Shown in pieces: positions 18,864 through 28,754 of a stretch of DNA of 42,486 nt. The position numbers and the translations under genes are program-made. The DNA is from Rhodospirillales bacterium. Lineage in GTDB: Bacteria > Pseudomonadota > Alphaproteobacteria > Acetobacterales > Acetobacteraceae. How positions within the stretch are numbered: position 1 is the stretch's first letter; the number at the start of each line of letters is the position of its first letter. The notes beneath the pieces were generated by a model that worked only from the letters and a program-made list of their open reading frames with translations, was not told where the DNA came from and made no database searches. The stretch covers positions 1 through 42,486 of the forward strand of contig JAQGHV010000137.1 in the NCBI GenBank assembly GCA_028288785.1. The letters run 5' to 3'.

Positions 18864-19586
18864 TCAGGCGACAGCCGCGAGCGCCGCCGCCGGATCGATG
18901 CGCCCATCATATAGCGCGCGCCCGATGATCGTGCCCGCGATCCCGCCCGCCGCCTTCAGCGCCAGCACATCCTCGATGTCCGCCACGCCGCCGGAGGCGA
19001 TCACCGGGATCGACACGGCACGCCCCAAAGCCGCCGTCGCCGCGACGTTGGCGCCGCCCAGCATGCCGTCGCGGTCGATGTCGGTGTAGATGACCGCCGC
19101 CGCGCCGGCATCGGCGAAGCGCAGCGCCAGCTCCTCCGCGGTGATATCAGAGGTTTCGGCCCAGCCCTCGGTCGCGACCATGCCGCCGCGTGCGTCGATG
19201 CCGAGTGCCACCTGACCGGGAAACGCCGCACATGCCGCCCGCGCGAAGGCCGGGTCCTTGATCGCCGCCGAGCCCAGGATGATCCGCGCGACACCCGCTT
19301 CGATCCAGGCCGCGGCCGTCGCCATGTCGCGGATGCCGCCGCCGAGTTGCACTGGCGCGCTGGTCGCGGCGAGGATGGCGCGCACGGCCGCCGCATTGGC
19401 AGGCTTGCCCGCGAAGGCGCCGTCGAGATCGACCACGTGCAGCCAGGGAAAACCCTGCGCCAGGAAGGCCGCGGCCTGGGCCCCAGGGTCTTCCGAAAAG
19501 ATGGTGGCTGCGTTCATGTCGCCCCGGCGCAGCCTGACAACGCGGCCTTCCTTCAGGTCGATCGCGGGATAGAGGGTGAAGCCCAT
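18864..19586 (-). CDS. hisA: 1-(5-phosphoribosyl)-5-[(5-phosphoribosylamino)methylideneamino]imidazole-4-carboxamide isomerase
   Basis: [34 protein letters not shown]...[28 protein letters not shown]. Confidence 0.95.
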   Translation of the reverse strand: MGFTLYPAIDLKEGRVVRLRRGDMNAATIFSEDPGAQAAAFLAQGFPWLHVVDLDGAFAGKPANAAAVRAILAATSAPVQLGGGIRDMATAAAWIEAGVARIILGSAAIKDPAFARAACAAFPGQVALGIDARGGMVATEGWAETSDITAEELALRFADAGAAAVIYTDIDRDGMLGGANVAATAALGRAVSIPVIASGGVADIEDVLALKAAGGIAGTIIGRALYDGRIDPAAALAAVA

Positions 19587-19600
19587 GGAAGCAGCGCCTC

Positions 19601-20164
19601 TCACTCGACGCCGATCAACTTGTCGGTCTTGCGGCCCCGGCCAGGCTCGAGAAGCTTGGTGTAGTAATGCCCGGCGACGGTGCGGCCATCGGCCCTGGCA
19701 TAGTAGGGATGCGTGCCCCAGCGCTGGTAACCCAGCGATTCGAACAGCGCGATGGCGGTTGCCTGCGTCTCCCGCACATCGAGGTTGAGGACGCGGTGGC
19801 CAAGCGCCGCCGCCCGTTCCTCAACCCTGGTAACCATGAGGCGGGCGAGGCCGACGCCTCGGGCATAGGGCGCGATATAGGCGTGCGTCAGCGTGGCGGC
19901 GAAGGCCTGCGCCTCGTTGTTGCGCGGCGGGCGCACCAGCTGCGCGGAGCCGACAATGTGGCCATCCATGCGCGCGACGAATAGCTCCCGCTCGGGAACC
20001 AGGAGTGTGCCGGAGAAATGGCGTTCCAGCGTCGCGCGGCCCTGGGGTTCGAGCCAGCCGAAGCCACCGCCCTCGATGATGGCGGCGTCGGTCGCCTCGC
20101 ACAGCTCCGCCAGCTCGCCCGGGCTCAGCCGCTCGGCGCGGGCGACATCGAGCTCATGCGCCAT
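19601..20164 (-). CDS. GNAT family N-acetyltransferase
   Basis: [61 protein letters not shown]. Confidence 0.85.
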   Translation of the reverse strand: MAHELDVARAERLSPGELAELCEATDAAIIEGGGFGWLEPQGRATLERHFSGTLLVPERELFVARMDGHIVGSAQLVRPPRNNEAQAFAATLTHAYIAPYARGVGLARLMVTRVEERAAALGHRVLNLDVRETQATAIALFESLGYQRWGTHPYYARADGRTVAGHYYTKLLEPGRGRKTDKLIGVE

Positions 20165-20820
20165 CAGGGTTCCCAGCGGAGGAAATTGCCAAGCATCGTG
20201 AGGCCGACATCGCCGCTTTTTTCCACGTGGAACTGTGCCGCCACGATGTTCGCGCGCGCCATCATGGCGACGACCGGCCCGCCGTAATCCGTGGTCGCTA
20301 TCACGAAATCCTCGTCATGGCCGATGGCGGCGTAGGAGTGCACGAAATAGACGTGGCTGCCGGCCTCGATGCCGTCAAGCACCGGGTGGTAGCCTTCCTC
20401 GAAGTCGAGCGCGTTCCAGCCCATCTGCGGCAGCGGCAGCGGCTGGCCGTCTGGCCCCTTGGGGTCCATCGGCGCGATCTGGCCCCCGAACCAGCCGAGG
20501 CCGAAGGACACCCCGTGCTCCAACCCGCGCTCGAACAGGATCTGCATGCCGACGCAGATGCCGAAGAACGGCGCCCCCTGCGCACGCACGCGTTCCTCCA
20601 GCGCATCCTGCATGCCGTCCAGCGCGTCCAGGCCCTTCTTCACCGCGGCGAAGGCGCCCTGGCCCGGCAGGATGATGCGGTCGGCCGCGCGGATATCCGC
20701 GACGGAGGTGGTGACCGCGACCTTGACGGCGATCTCGGCCGTCTCGGCCGCCTGCTCCACCGCCTGTTTCACCGAGGCGAGGTTGCCCGACCCGGTATCA
20801 AGAATTGCCAGCCTGATCAT
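20164..20820 (-). CDS. hisH: Imidazole glycerol phosphate synthase subunit HisH
   Basis: [24 protein letters not shown]...GQGAFAAVKKGLDALDG...FFGICVGMQILFERGLEHGVSFGLGWFGG. Confidence 0.95.
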   Translation of the reverse strand: MIRLAILDTGSGNLASVKQAVEQAAETAEIAVKVAVTTSVADIRAADRIILPGQGAFAAVKKGLDALDGMQDALEERVRAQGAPFFGICVGMQILFERGLEHGVSFGLGWFGGQIAPMDPKGPDGQPLPLPQMGWNALDFEEGYHPVLDGIEAGSHVYFVHSYAAIGHDEDFVIATTDYGGPVVAMMARANIVAAQFHVEKSGDVGLTMLGNFLRWEP

Positions 20821-21209
20821 GCCCAGCCCCCCTGAACGTCGCGCAGCGCGGCCGCACGGGCGGTATCGCTCTGCCCCAGCGCGCGCCACAGCGCGGTGTC
20901 CTCATCGGGTGCGAGCACCACGGCGCGTTCCGGCCGCCCCTGGCGCGCGAGGCGCAGGCGCATCAGGTCGCGCCCCTCATAACCCGCCAGCAGGTTCAGG
21001 CCGGTCACGATCAGGAATGCGGGGAGGCCCGGCACCAGGGCGATCGCGGCCGCGGCCAAAACCACATAGGCGAGCGTGGCGATCCACAGCCCATGGCGCA
21101 GCAGCCAGAGCGGTGCCAGGGCGAAGGCACCCCAGGAAAACCCCTCGCGCAGCAGCAGCGGCGGCGCGCGGTCGGTGCCGGTGTGCAGGGTATAGGCGTG
21201 CAGGCTCAT
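20817..21209 (-). CDS. DUF2628-like small membrane protein
   Basis: [73 protein letters not shown]. Confidence 0.75.
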   Translation of the reverse strand: MSLHAYTLHTGTDRAPPLLLREGFSWGAFALAPLWLLRHGLWIATLAYVVLAAAAIALVPGLPAFLIVTGLNLLAGYEGRDLMRLRLARQGRPERAVVLAPDEDTALWRALGQSDTARAAALRDVQGGWA

Positions 21210-21817
21210 GCCTCCAGGACCCCCTTGGTCGAGGGGATCTCATCCCCGGCGCGCGGGTCGGGCTCGACCGCCATGCGCAGCGCCCGCGCCAGGGCCTTGA
21301 AGCAGGCCTCGGCGACGTGGTGCGCGTTGCTGCCGGCCTTCTGCGTGACGTGCAGGGTGATGCCGGCGTTGAAGGCGAAGGCGCGGAAGAACTCTTCGAA
21401 CAGCTCGGTGTCGAACTGGCCGACCTTGTCGCGCGTGAACCGCACATCCCAGGCGAGGAAGGGGCGACCCGAGATATCCAGCGCCGCCTCGACCAGCGCC
21501 TCGTCCATCGGGATCACGGCGTGGCCATAGCGCCGGATGCCGCGCTTTTCGCCCAGCGCCTGGCGCAGCGCCTGGCCGAGCACGATGCCTACATCCTCCG
21601 TGGTGTGGTGGGCGTCGATATGCAGGTCGCCATCGGCGGTCACGTCCATGTCGATCATGGAATGCCGTGCCAGGGCGATGAGCATGTGGTCGAGGAAGCC
21701 GATCCCGGTGGCGATGGTCGAGGCGCCGCTGCCATCCAGCGCGATTCGCGCCCGGATATGCGTCTCAGCGGTACTGCGGGCGATCTCGGCCCGGCGTGGC
21801 GAGGGGGGGGCGTCCAT
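21206..21817 (-). CDS. hisB: Imidazoleglycerol-phosphate dehydratase
   Basis: [51 protein letters not shown]. Confidence 0.95.
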   Translation of the reverse strand: MDAPPSPRRAEIARSTAETHIRARIALDGSGASTIATGIGFLDHMLIALARHSMIDMDVTADGDLHIDAHHTTEDVGIVLGQALRQALGEKRGIRRYGHAVIPMDEALVEAALDISGRPFLAWDVRFTRDKVGQFDTELFEEFFRAFAFNAGITLHVTQKAGSNAHHVAEACFKALARALRMAVEPDPRAGDEIPSTKGVLEA

Positions 21818-21927
21818 GGCGCTTCTCTACGCGCGGCGAGGGGGCGCGGCAACCACGCGGTTGCGGCATTCGCATGGCTGCCCTGGCACCGTTGCCCGGG
21901 CGGGGTCGCATCGCCATCTGCCTGCCC

Positions 21928-22506
21928 ATGAACACGAACGATCTACTCGGCTGGCACGGCACGACCATACTCTGCGTCCGCAAGGGCAATCAGGTGGCGA
22001 TGGCCGGCGACGGCCAGGTTTCCCTTGGCCAGACCGTGGTCAAGGGCAACGCCAGAAAGATCCGCCGCATCGCCCAGGGCCGCGTCCTCGCCGGCTTCGC
22101 CGGTGCGACAGCCGACGCCTTCACGCTGCTGGAGCGGCTGGAGGCCAAGCTCGAACGCTTCCCCGACCAGCTGGAACGCGCGGCCGTGGAGCTCGCCAAG
22201 GATTGGCGCACAGACCGCTACCTCCGCCGCCTCGAAGCCCTGCTCGCGGTGGCCGACAGCTCCCGCTCCCTGCTGATCACCGGCCAGGGTGATGTGCTGG
22301 AGCCGGAGGATGCCGTCATCGGCATTGGTTCGGGCGGCAATTTCGCGCTTTCGGCGGCGCGCGCTCTGCTGCCCGTCGAGGGCATTGATGCCTCGGAGAT
22401 CTGCCGGCGCTCCATGGCGATCGCGGCGAGCATTTGCGTCTACACCAATGGCAACATGATCCTGGAAACGCTCGAAAGCGTGGTCGGGAAGGAGCCCACG
22501 CTGTGA
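21928..22506 (+). CDS. hslV: ATP-dependent protease peptidase subunit HslV
   Basis: [68 protein letters not shown]. Confidence 0.95.
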   Translation: MNTNDLLGWHGTTILCVRKGNQVAMAGDGQVSLGQTVVKGNARKIRRIAQGRVLAGFAGATADAFTLLERLEAKLERFPDQLERAAVELAKDWRTDRYLRRLEALLAVADSSRSLLITGQGDVLEPEDAVIGIGSGGNFALSAARALLPVEGIDASEICRRSMAIAASICVYTNGNMILETLESVVGKEPTL

Positions 22507-23825
22507 GTGAATCCTCCAACCTCTCCCCGCGCGAGATCGTCTCCGAGCTCGACCGCCACATCGTGGGCCAGCAGGACGCGAAGCGCGCGGTGGCCATCGC
22601 CTTGCGCAACCGCTGGCGCCGGCAGCAGCTGGCCCCGGGCCTGCGCGAGGAAGTGACACCCAAGAACATCCTGATGATCGGGCCGACCGGGTGCGGCAAG
22701 ACCGAGATCGCGCGCCGCCTCGCGCGCCTCGCCAACGCGCCGTTCCTCAAGGTCGAGGCCACGAAGTTCACCGAGGTCGGCTATGTCGGCCGCGACGTGG
22801 ACTCCATCGTGCGCGACCTGGTTGAGGTTTCGATCACCTTGCTGCGGGAGCAGGCGCGGGCTGGGGTCCAGGCCAAAGCCGAACTCGCCGCGGAGGAGCG
22901 CCTGCTGACCGCGCTCGTCGGAGAAGGTGCTGCCGGCGACACCCGCCAGCGCTTCAGAAAAATGCTGCGCGAGGGCCAGATCGAGAGCCGCGAGGTCGAG
23001 GTCGCACTCGCCGATACGGGCGGGGCGCCGATCGGCATGATGGACCTGCCGGGCAACCAGGGCATGCAGATGCAGAACATGCAGGACATGCTCGGCAAGA
23101 TGTTCGGCGGCCGCAGCAAGACGCGGAAGATGAGCGTGGCCGACGCCCGCATCGCCCTGACGCGCGAGGAAGCGGACAAGCTGCTCGACGACGAGACGCT
23201 GACCCGGGACGCGGTGGCGCATGCCGAGGCCAATGGCATCGTCTTCATCGACGAGATCGACAAGGTCTGCGCGCGCACCAGCGAGGGCGGGTTCCGCGGC
23301 GGCGACGTCTCCCGCGAAGGCGTCCAGCGGGACCTGCTGCCGCTCATCGAGGGCACCACCGTCACGACCAAGCATGGGCCGGTGAAGACGGACCATGTTC
23401 TGTTCATCGCGTCGGGCGCCTTCCACCTGGCGAAGCCTTCCGACCTGCTGCCGGAATTGCAGGGACGGCTGCCGATCCGTGTCGAGCTCGCGGCCCTGAC
23501 GCGGGAGGACTTCAAGCGCATCCTCACCGAGCCGGAGCACAGCCTGATCAAGCAGTACGTGGCCCTGCTGGGCACCGAGGGCGTGACCTTGGAGATGGCC
23601 GCCGACGCGGTGGACGCAATCGCGGAGTTGGCCGCCGACATCAACGCCAGCGTCGAGAATATCGGCGCGCGACGGCTTGCGACGGTGCTGGAGCGGCTGC
23701 TGGAGGACATCTCCTTCACTGCCTCGGATCGGCGCGGCGACTCGGTGGCGGTGGATGGGGCGATGGTACGCGCCAAGGTCGGGCCGCTGGCGGCGAGTGC
23801 GGATCTCAGCCGCTACATACTGTAG
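22503..23825 (+). CDS. hslU: ATP-dependent protease ATPase subunit HslU
   Basis: [37 protein letters not shown]...[50 protein letters not shown] start overlaps hslV stop. Confidence 0.96.
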   Translation: MSESSNLSPREIVSELDRHIVGQQDAKRAVAIALRNRWRRQQLAPGLREEVTPKNILMIGPTGCGKTEIARRLARLANAPFLKVEATKFTEVGYVGRDVDSIVRDLVEVSITLLREQARAGVQAKAELAAEERLLTALVGEGAAGDTRQRFRKMLREGQIESREVEVALADTGGAPIGMMDLPGNQGMQMQNMQDMLGKMFGGRSKTRKMSVADARIALTREEADKLLDDETLTRDAVAHAEANGIVFIDEIDKVCARTSEGGFRGGDVSREGVQRDLLPLIEGTTVTTKHGPVKTDHVLFIASGAFHLAKPSDLLPELQGRLPIRVELAALTREDFKRILTEPEHSLIKQYVALLGTEGVTLEMAADAVDAIAELAADINASVENIGARRLATVLERLLEDISFTASDRRGDSVAVDGAMVRAKVGPLAASADLSRYIL

Positions 23826-23844
23826 CGGCGGCGGGGCCAGCCAT

Positions 23845-23864
23845 GTTATAACCTTCGTGATCAC
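23845..23864. promoter_or_regulatory. Candidate TA operator/promoter: GTTATAAC-cttc-GTGATCAC
   Basis: Two perfect 8-bp palindromes separated by 4 nt, 13 bp upstream of the antitoxin ATG. Confidence 0.45.
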
Positions 23865-23876
23865 AGAGGTCTGGAC

Positions 23877-24101
23877 ATGGCAACCTTAAAGCTGCGCGCG
23901 ATCGGCAATTCGGTGGGGGTGGTGCTGCCGAAGGATCTGCTTGCCCGGCTGGGCATCGGCGAGGGGGATGTGCTGCACCTCGTCGAGGGCGAGGACGGCT
24001 TCCGCCTGAAGCGGCACGACCCCGAGTTCGAACGCCAGATGGAAGTCGCGCGCCGCATCATGCGTGAACGCCGGGCGGTGCTGCGCGAATTGGCGAAGTG
24101 A
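23877..24101 (+). CDS. AbrB/MazE-type antitoxin (SpoVT-AbrB domain)
   Basis: MATLKLRAIGNSVGVVLPKDLLARLGIGEGDVLHLVEGEDGFRLKRHDPEFERQMEVARRIM. Confidence 0.88.
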   Translation: MATLKLRAIGNSVGVVLPKDLLARLGIGEGDVLHLVEGEDGFRLKRHDPEFERQMEVARRIMRERRAVLRELAK

Positions 24102-24478
24102 CCACCTGGCTCAGCCTCGATCTGCTCCACGCCATCCATGAGGAGCAGATTGCGGAGCATGGCGGCGGCGAAGGCATTCGCGACCTCGGCCTGCTCGAAA
24201 GCGCCCTGGCACGGCCCCTGAACCTCGTGGCCTATGGCACACCGGACACGGCGGCGCTGGCAGCGTCCCTAGGGTTCGGCATCGCGCGCAACCATCCCTT
24301 CATCGATGGCAACAAGCGTACCGCCTATGTCGCCGTGGAGACCTTCATGGCGCTGAACGGCTGGCGCCTGCTGGCGTCCGATGCAGATTGCGTCATCACC
24401 TTCGTTGGGCTCGCGATAGGAGACCTTGTGGAAGATGCGCTAGCCACCTGGCTTCGTGACAATTCGGTCGAGGGCTGA
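24098..24478 (+). CDS. doc: Death-on-curing (Doc) family toxin, Fic fold
   Basis: HPFIDGNKRTAYVAVETFMALNGW Fic/Doc motif; GTG start overlaps antitoxin stop by 4 nt. Confidence 0.9.
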   Translation: MTTWLSLDLLHAIHEEQIAEHGGGEGIRDLGLLESALARPLNLVAYGTPDTAALAASLGFGIARNHPFIDGNKRTAYVAVETFMALNGWRLLASDADCVITFVGLAIGDLVEDALATWLRDNSVEG

Positions 24479-24511
24479 ACTTCTGCTCCCGCATCGCCAT
24501 GTGAAGCGCGC

Positions 24512-25318
24512 ATGACCGATCTCGCCCTCGCCACCTCCCCGCTCCTCTCCGCCACGGCGCTCGGCGAGATCCGCGCCGCGTTCGAGACATTGGAGAAGAC
24601 CTCCCTCGCCGCCCGCCTCGCGGCGCTGGCGGGAACGCCGCTCGAAGCGCTGCGCAACGCCCTGCCGAATTTCGTGCAGTCGCGCCTCGATGGCGCGGTG
24701 CGCGCGGCACTTGAACGCGCGATGACGACGGCGCTCGGCACCCGGCCGGAAACGGCGCCCTTCGCCATGAACCAGGCGTGGTTTCACCGCGGGCTCGCCG
24801 CCGTCACCGGCATGGCCGGGGGCGCATTTGGGCTGCCCGGCACCCTCGTGGAACTGCCCATCTCGACCACGCTCCTGCTCCGGCAGATCGCCGCCGAGGC
24901 AGCAGCCGAGGGCGAAGAGCTCACCGACCCGGGCACGCCGGCCGAATGCCTGAAGGTCTTCGCGCTCGGCGGCCGGGGCACGCAGGATGATGCCGCCGAG
25001 AGCGGTTATTTCGCGGTGCGCGTCGCGCTGGCCGAAACCCTCAAGGGCACTGTCGGCGTGAACCTGTTGCCTGGCTTCATCGGCGCCATCGCGGCGCGCT
25101 TCGGTGGCCCAGTAGCGCTCAAGCTCGGCGCCCAGGCCGCGCCCATCCTCGGTGCGGCGGCGGGTGCGGCGGTCAACCTCGCCTTCCTTCAGCACTTCCG
25201 GGCCATCGCAAAGGCCCACTTCACGTTGCGCCGGCTGGAGCGCAACCATGGCGACGCCGCGGTTCGCGCGGCCTACGACGCCATTGCGGCGGGGCGCGAC
25301 GCGCGCTTCGCCGGCTGA
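24512..25318 (+). CDS. EcsC family protein
   Basis: GMAGGAFGLPGTLVELPISTTLLLRQIAAEAAAEGEELTDPGTPAECLKVFALGG...GYFAVRVALAE. Confidence 0.75.
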   Translation: MTDLALATSPLLSATALGEIRAAFETLEKTSLAARLAALAGTPLEALRNALPNFVQSRLDGAVRAALERAMTTALGTRPETAPFAMNQAWFHRGLAAVTGMAGGAFGLPGTLVELPISTTLLLRQIAAEAAAEGEELTDPGTPAECLKVFALGGRGTQDDAAESGYFAVRVALAETLKGTVGVNLLPGFIGAIAARFGGPVALKLGAQAAPILGAAAGAAVNLAFLQHFRAIAKAHFTLRRLERNHGDAAVRAAYDAIAAGRDARFAG

Positions 25319-25329
25319 GGGAGACAAGA

Positions 25330-25869
25330 ATGGCCCGCATTCCATACCGCAACGCCGAGGACCTGCCCGAGGATCAGCGCGACCTGCTCAAGCGCCCGAT
25401 CAGCCTGCACCGCGCGCTCACCAACAGTCCCGGCGGCGCCCGCGCCTTCCAGGGCCTCGGCCAGTACATCCGCTACGGCAGCAAGCTCGACCCGCGCCTG
25501 CGCGAGATGGCAATCCTCCAGGTGGGCTGGATCGCCCGCAGCCCTTACGAGTGGTCGCACCATGTGAAGATCGGCATGGATTTCGGCGTCGTGGAAAGCG
25601 ACATCCGCGCGATCATGAGCGGCGATGAGTCCGGTCTCGATGGCCCCGCACGCCTGGTGTTGCGCGCTGCGCGGGAGGTCGTCGCCGGCGGCACGAGCCA
25701 GGCCACCCATGACCAGCTCGCGGCGAATTTCAGCACCGAGGCGCTGACCGACCTCATCCTCACCGCGGGCTTCTACTGCGCCGTGGTGCGCGTGCTGGCC
25801 TCACTCGAAATCGACGTGGAACCCGACTACATGCCCTATCTCGAAAAATATCCGTTACCGAGAAAATGA
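25330..25869 (+). CDS. Carboxymuconolactone decarboxylase (CMD) family protein
   Basis: LDPRLREMAILQVGWIARSPYEWSHHVKIGMDFGVVESDIRAI: AhpD-like core lacking the CxxC pair. Confidence 0.82.
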   Translation: MARIPYRNAEDLPEDQRDLLKRPISLHRALTNSPGGARAFQGLGQYIRYGSKLDPRLREMAILQVGWIARSPYEWSHHVKIGMDFGVVESDIRAIMSGDESGLDGPARLVLRAAREVVAGGTSQATHDQLAANFSTEALTDLILTAGFYCAVVRVLASLEIDVEPDYMPYLEKYPLPRK

Positions 25870-27620
25870 AGCGCATCGCCTCGCTCGCGCTGCTGTGGCC
25901 CTACCTGCGCGCCCATGCCGGGCGCGTGGCGATGGCGGGCGTGGCGCTGGTGGTCGCCGCCTCCCTGGTGCTCGGCATCGGACAGGGCATCCGGCACCTG
26001 ATCGACCAGGGGTTCTCGACCAGCAACGCCTCCGAGCTCGACCGGGCGGCGCTGCTCATGTTCGCGATCGTGGCCGCGCTCGCACTCGCTACCGGCTGCC
26101 GCTACTACCTCGTTTCCTGGCTTGGCGAGCGCATTGCCGCCGATATCCGGCGCGACGCCTATGACCGCCTGCTCACCCTCTCGCCGGCCTATTTCGAGGT
26201 TGCACGCGCCGGCGATATTCTGTCGCGCCTCACCGCGGATATCGCGCTGCTGCAATCGCTGATCGGTTCGGCGATTTCGATGGGCATCCGCAACACGCTG
26301 ATGATCATCGGAGCTTTCGGGATGCTCGTGGCCACCAGCCCGAAGCTTGCCCTCATCGTCGCCGCCGTGCTGCCGATCGTCGTGGCACCGCTGATCCTGT
26401 TCGGCCGCCGCGAGAAGAAGCTCTCCCGCGCCACGCAGGACCGCATCGCCGATCTCGGGCACCAGGTGGAGGAGACCATTTCCGGCATCCGCACCGTGCA
26501 GGCCTTCACCCAGGAAGCGAGCGCGCATGCCAGCTTCCAGGTCGCGGCCGAGAGCTCCGTCAACACCGCGCTGAAGCGCATCAAGGTGCGCGCGGGCCTC
26601 ATCCTCGCGGTCATCCTGCTGGGGTTTGGTGCCGTCACCTTCTCGCTCTGGGTTGGTGGGCACGACGTGGTTGCCGGCCGCATGACCGGCGGCGAGCTCT
26701 CCGCCTTCGTGCTCTACGCGATCCTGCTCGCGACCTCCGCTGCCGCACTCAGCGAAGTGTGGGGCGAGGTGCAGCGCGCGGCCGGCGCCGCCGAGCGCAT
26801 CGACGAGGTTCTGGACGCGGTCCCGGCCATCGCCGCACCTGCGGCGCCCGCCATCCTGACCCGCCCGATCCGTGGTCGAATCGCTTTCGAGGATGTGCAT
26901 TTCGCCTACCCGACCCGCCCGACGCAGAAAGCGCTCGACGGCTTCTCCCTCACCGTGGAACCCGGCGAAACCGTAGCCCTCGTCGGGCCCTCGGGCGCGG
27001 GCAAAACCACCATCCTGCAGCTGCTGCTGCGCTTCTATGACCCGCAATCCGGCACTGTCCGCCTGGACGGCGTCGACATCGCCACGCTTGATCCGCGCAC
27101 CCTGCGCGAACCGCTCGGCCTCGTGCCGCAGGACCCGGTGATCTTCAGCGCGAACGCCTGGGACAACATCCGCTTCGGGCGGCTCGACGCCACCGACGCC
27201 GAGGTCCGCGCCGCCGCCGAGCAGGCCTCCGCAGCGGGCTTCATCGACGCCCTTCCCGACGGATTCGCAACCCACCTCGGCGCCAAGGGCGTCACGCTCT
27301 CCGGCGGTCAAAGGCAGCGCATGGCGATCGCACGGGCCATCCTCCGCGACCCCCGCGTGCTGTTGCTCGATGAGGCGACCAGCGCACTCGACGCCGAGAG
27401 CGAACAGGCGGTGCAGAAGGCACTCGCCGCCCTCTCGCAAAACCGCACCACGCTGGTGGTCGCGCACCGGCTTGCGACGGTGCGGCGCGCGGATCGGATC
27501 GTCGTGATGGAAGGCGGGCGCATCGTGGCTATGGGGACACATGCGACGCTATTGCGTGATGGTGGGCTCTATGGGCGCTTTGCGGCGCTGCAGTTTACGG
27601 ATGCGCTCGAGGAGAGCTGA
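25866..27620 (+). CDS. ABC exporter, fused permease/ATPase (MsbA/ABCB-like)
   Basis: Six-TM N-terminal half, GPSGAGKTTILQLLLRFYDP, LSGGQRQRMAIARAILRDPRVLLLDEATSALD. Confidence 0.92.
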   Translation: MKRIASLALLWPYLRAHAGRVAMAGVALVVAASLVLGIGQGIRHLIDQGFSTSNASELDRAALLMFAIVAALALATGCRYYLVSWLGERIAADIRRDAYDRLLTLSPAYFEVARAGDILSRLTADIALLQSLIGSAISMGIRNTLMIIGAFGMLVATSPKLALIVAAVLPIVVAPLILFGRREKKLSRATQDRIADLGHQVEETISGIRTVQAFTQEASAHASFQVAAESSVNTALKRIKVRAGLILAVILLGFGAVTFSLWVGGHDVVAGRMTGGELSAFVLYAILLATSAAALSEVWGEVQRAAGAAERIDEVLDAVPAIAAPAAPAILTRPIRGRIAFEDVHFAYPTRPTQKALDGFSLTVEPGETVALVGPSGAGKTTILQLLLRFYDPQSGTVRLDGVDIATLDPRTLREPLGLVPQDPVIFSANAWDNIRFGRLDATDAEVRAAAEQASAAGFIDALPDGFATHLGAKGVTLSGGQRQRMAIARAILRDPRVLLLDEATSALDAESEQAVQKALAALSQNRTTLVVAHRLATVRRADRIVVMEGGRIVAMGTHATLLRDGGLYGRFAALQFTDALEES

Positions 27621-27627
27621 AATAGGC

Positions 27628-27666
27628 AGGGAAAGGAATTTCTCCGGACCCCATTCTTTTATTTTT
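27628..27666. repeat. Dispersed 39-nt element, copy B
   Basis: AGGGAAAGGAATTTCTCCGGACCCCATTCTTTTATTTTT; 31/39 identical to 16792-16830. Confidence 0.6.
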
Positions 27667-28678
27667 GGGTTTTAGAGCGCGTGATGCGGCCTTCCAGGGG
27701 GTATGCGGGATCGTTGTAGCCGGGGGTGGAGGGGTGGCCGGGGGCGACCAAGGTGTCCACCAGGGCTTCGTCTTCGGGCGTCAGCGTCACGCCCAGGGCA
27801 AGGACGTATTCTTCCCACTGTTCCTCGGTCCGCGGGCCGGCGATGACGCCGGTGATGAGCCGGTTGTTCAGCACCCACGCGAGCGCAAACTGGCCAGGCG
27901 TCACGCCATGTGCCTCGGCACGCGCAGCGATCTTGCCGGCGACCTCCAGGCTCTCCGGGCGCCACTCCGTTTCCATCATGCGCTTGTCGCGCCTTGCGGC
28001 GCGCGAGCCCTCGGGCGGCACCACATTCGGCGCGTATTTCCCGGTCAGCACACCCCGCGCCAAGGGCGAATAGGGGAACACGCCGAGGCCCAGCGTTGCG
28101 CAGGCTGGCAGATGCTCGACCTCCACCGTGCGGTTCAGCGCGTTGTAGAGCGGCTGGCTCACCACCGGGCGGTCGATGCCCGCCAGGTCGCACAAGCGGC
28201 ACACCTCGGCCACGCGCCACGCGCGATGGTTCGACATGCCGAAATACCGGATCTTCCCCGCGCGGATCAAATCCGCCATGGCGCGCACGCTCTCCTCGAG
28301 CGGTGTCGCATGGTCTTCCTTGTGCCAGTAGAGAATGTCGATCACGTCGGTGCCGAGCCGCTTGAGGCTGGAATTCACGGCGTGAAAGGCGTGCAAACGC
28401 GACATGCCGCCGCCATTCGGACCCTCCAGCATCGGGTTCGCCATCTTGGTCGCCAGCACCCACCAGGCGCGATCCGACGCGATGGCGCGGCCCACGACCT
28501 CCTCCGACTTGCCGCCATTGTAGGTGTCCGCGGTGTCGATGAAATTGACGCCCTGCGACCGGGCACGCGCGATGATGCGCTGGCTGGTCGGCTCGTCGGT
28601 CCCCGCGCCGAACATCATGGTCCCGAGGCAGAGCGGCGAGACCTTGATCCCGCTGCGTCCGAGATTGCGGTATTCCAT
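27659..28678 (-). CDS. Aldo/keto reductase
   Basis: MEYRNLGRSGIKVSPLCLGTMMFGAGTDEPTSQRIIARARSQGVNFIDTADTYNGGKSEEVVGRAI. Confidence 0.93.
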   Translation of the reverse strand: MEYRNLGRSGIKVSPLCLGTMMFGAGTDEPTSQRIIARARSQGVNFIDTADTYNGGKSEEVVGRAIASDRAWWVLATKMANPMLEGPNGGGMSRLHAFHAVNSSLKRLGTDVIDILYWHKEDHATPLEESVRAMADLIRAGKIRYFGMSNHRAWRVAEVCRLCDLAGIDRPVVSQPLYNALNRTVEVEHLPACATLGLGVFPYSPLARGVLTGKYAPNVVPPEGSRAARRDKRMMETEWRPESLEVAGKIAARAEAHGVTPGQFALAWVLNNRLITGVIAGPRTEEQWEEYVLALGVTLTPEDEALVDTLVAPGHPSTPGYNDPAYPLEGRITRSKTQK

Positions 28679-28754
28679 GGCGTGGCCCCCTCAAAATCGG
28701 GGCCAGGAGGCGGCGGATCGCGCACGGCGTCAAGGTCGCGGACGGGCGATCGGG

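Noticed and set aside
21818-21927. GCAACC-ACGC-GGTTGC inverted repeat between hisB and hslV
   Set aside because: Only 6-bp arms in very GC-rich sequence; could be chance and has no further support.
25836-27542. 568-aa minus-strand ORF
   Set aside because: Antisense shadow of the ABC exporter gene.
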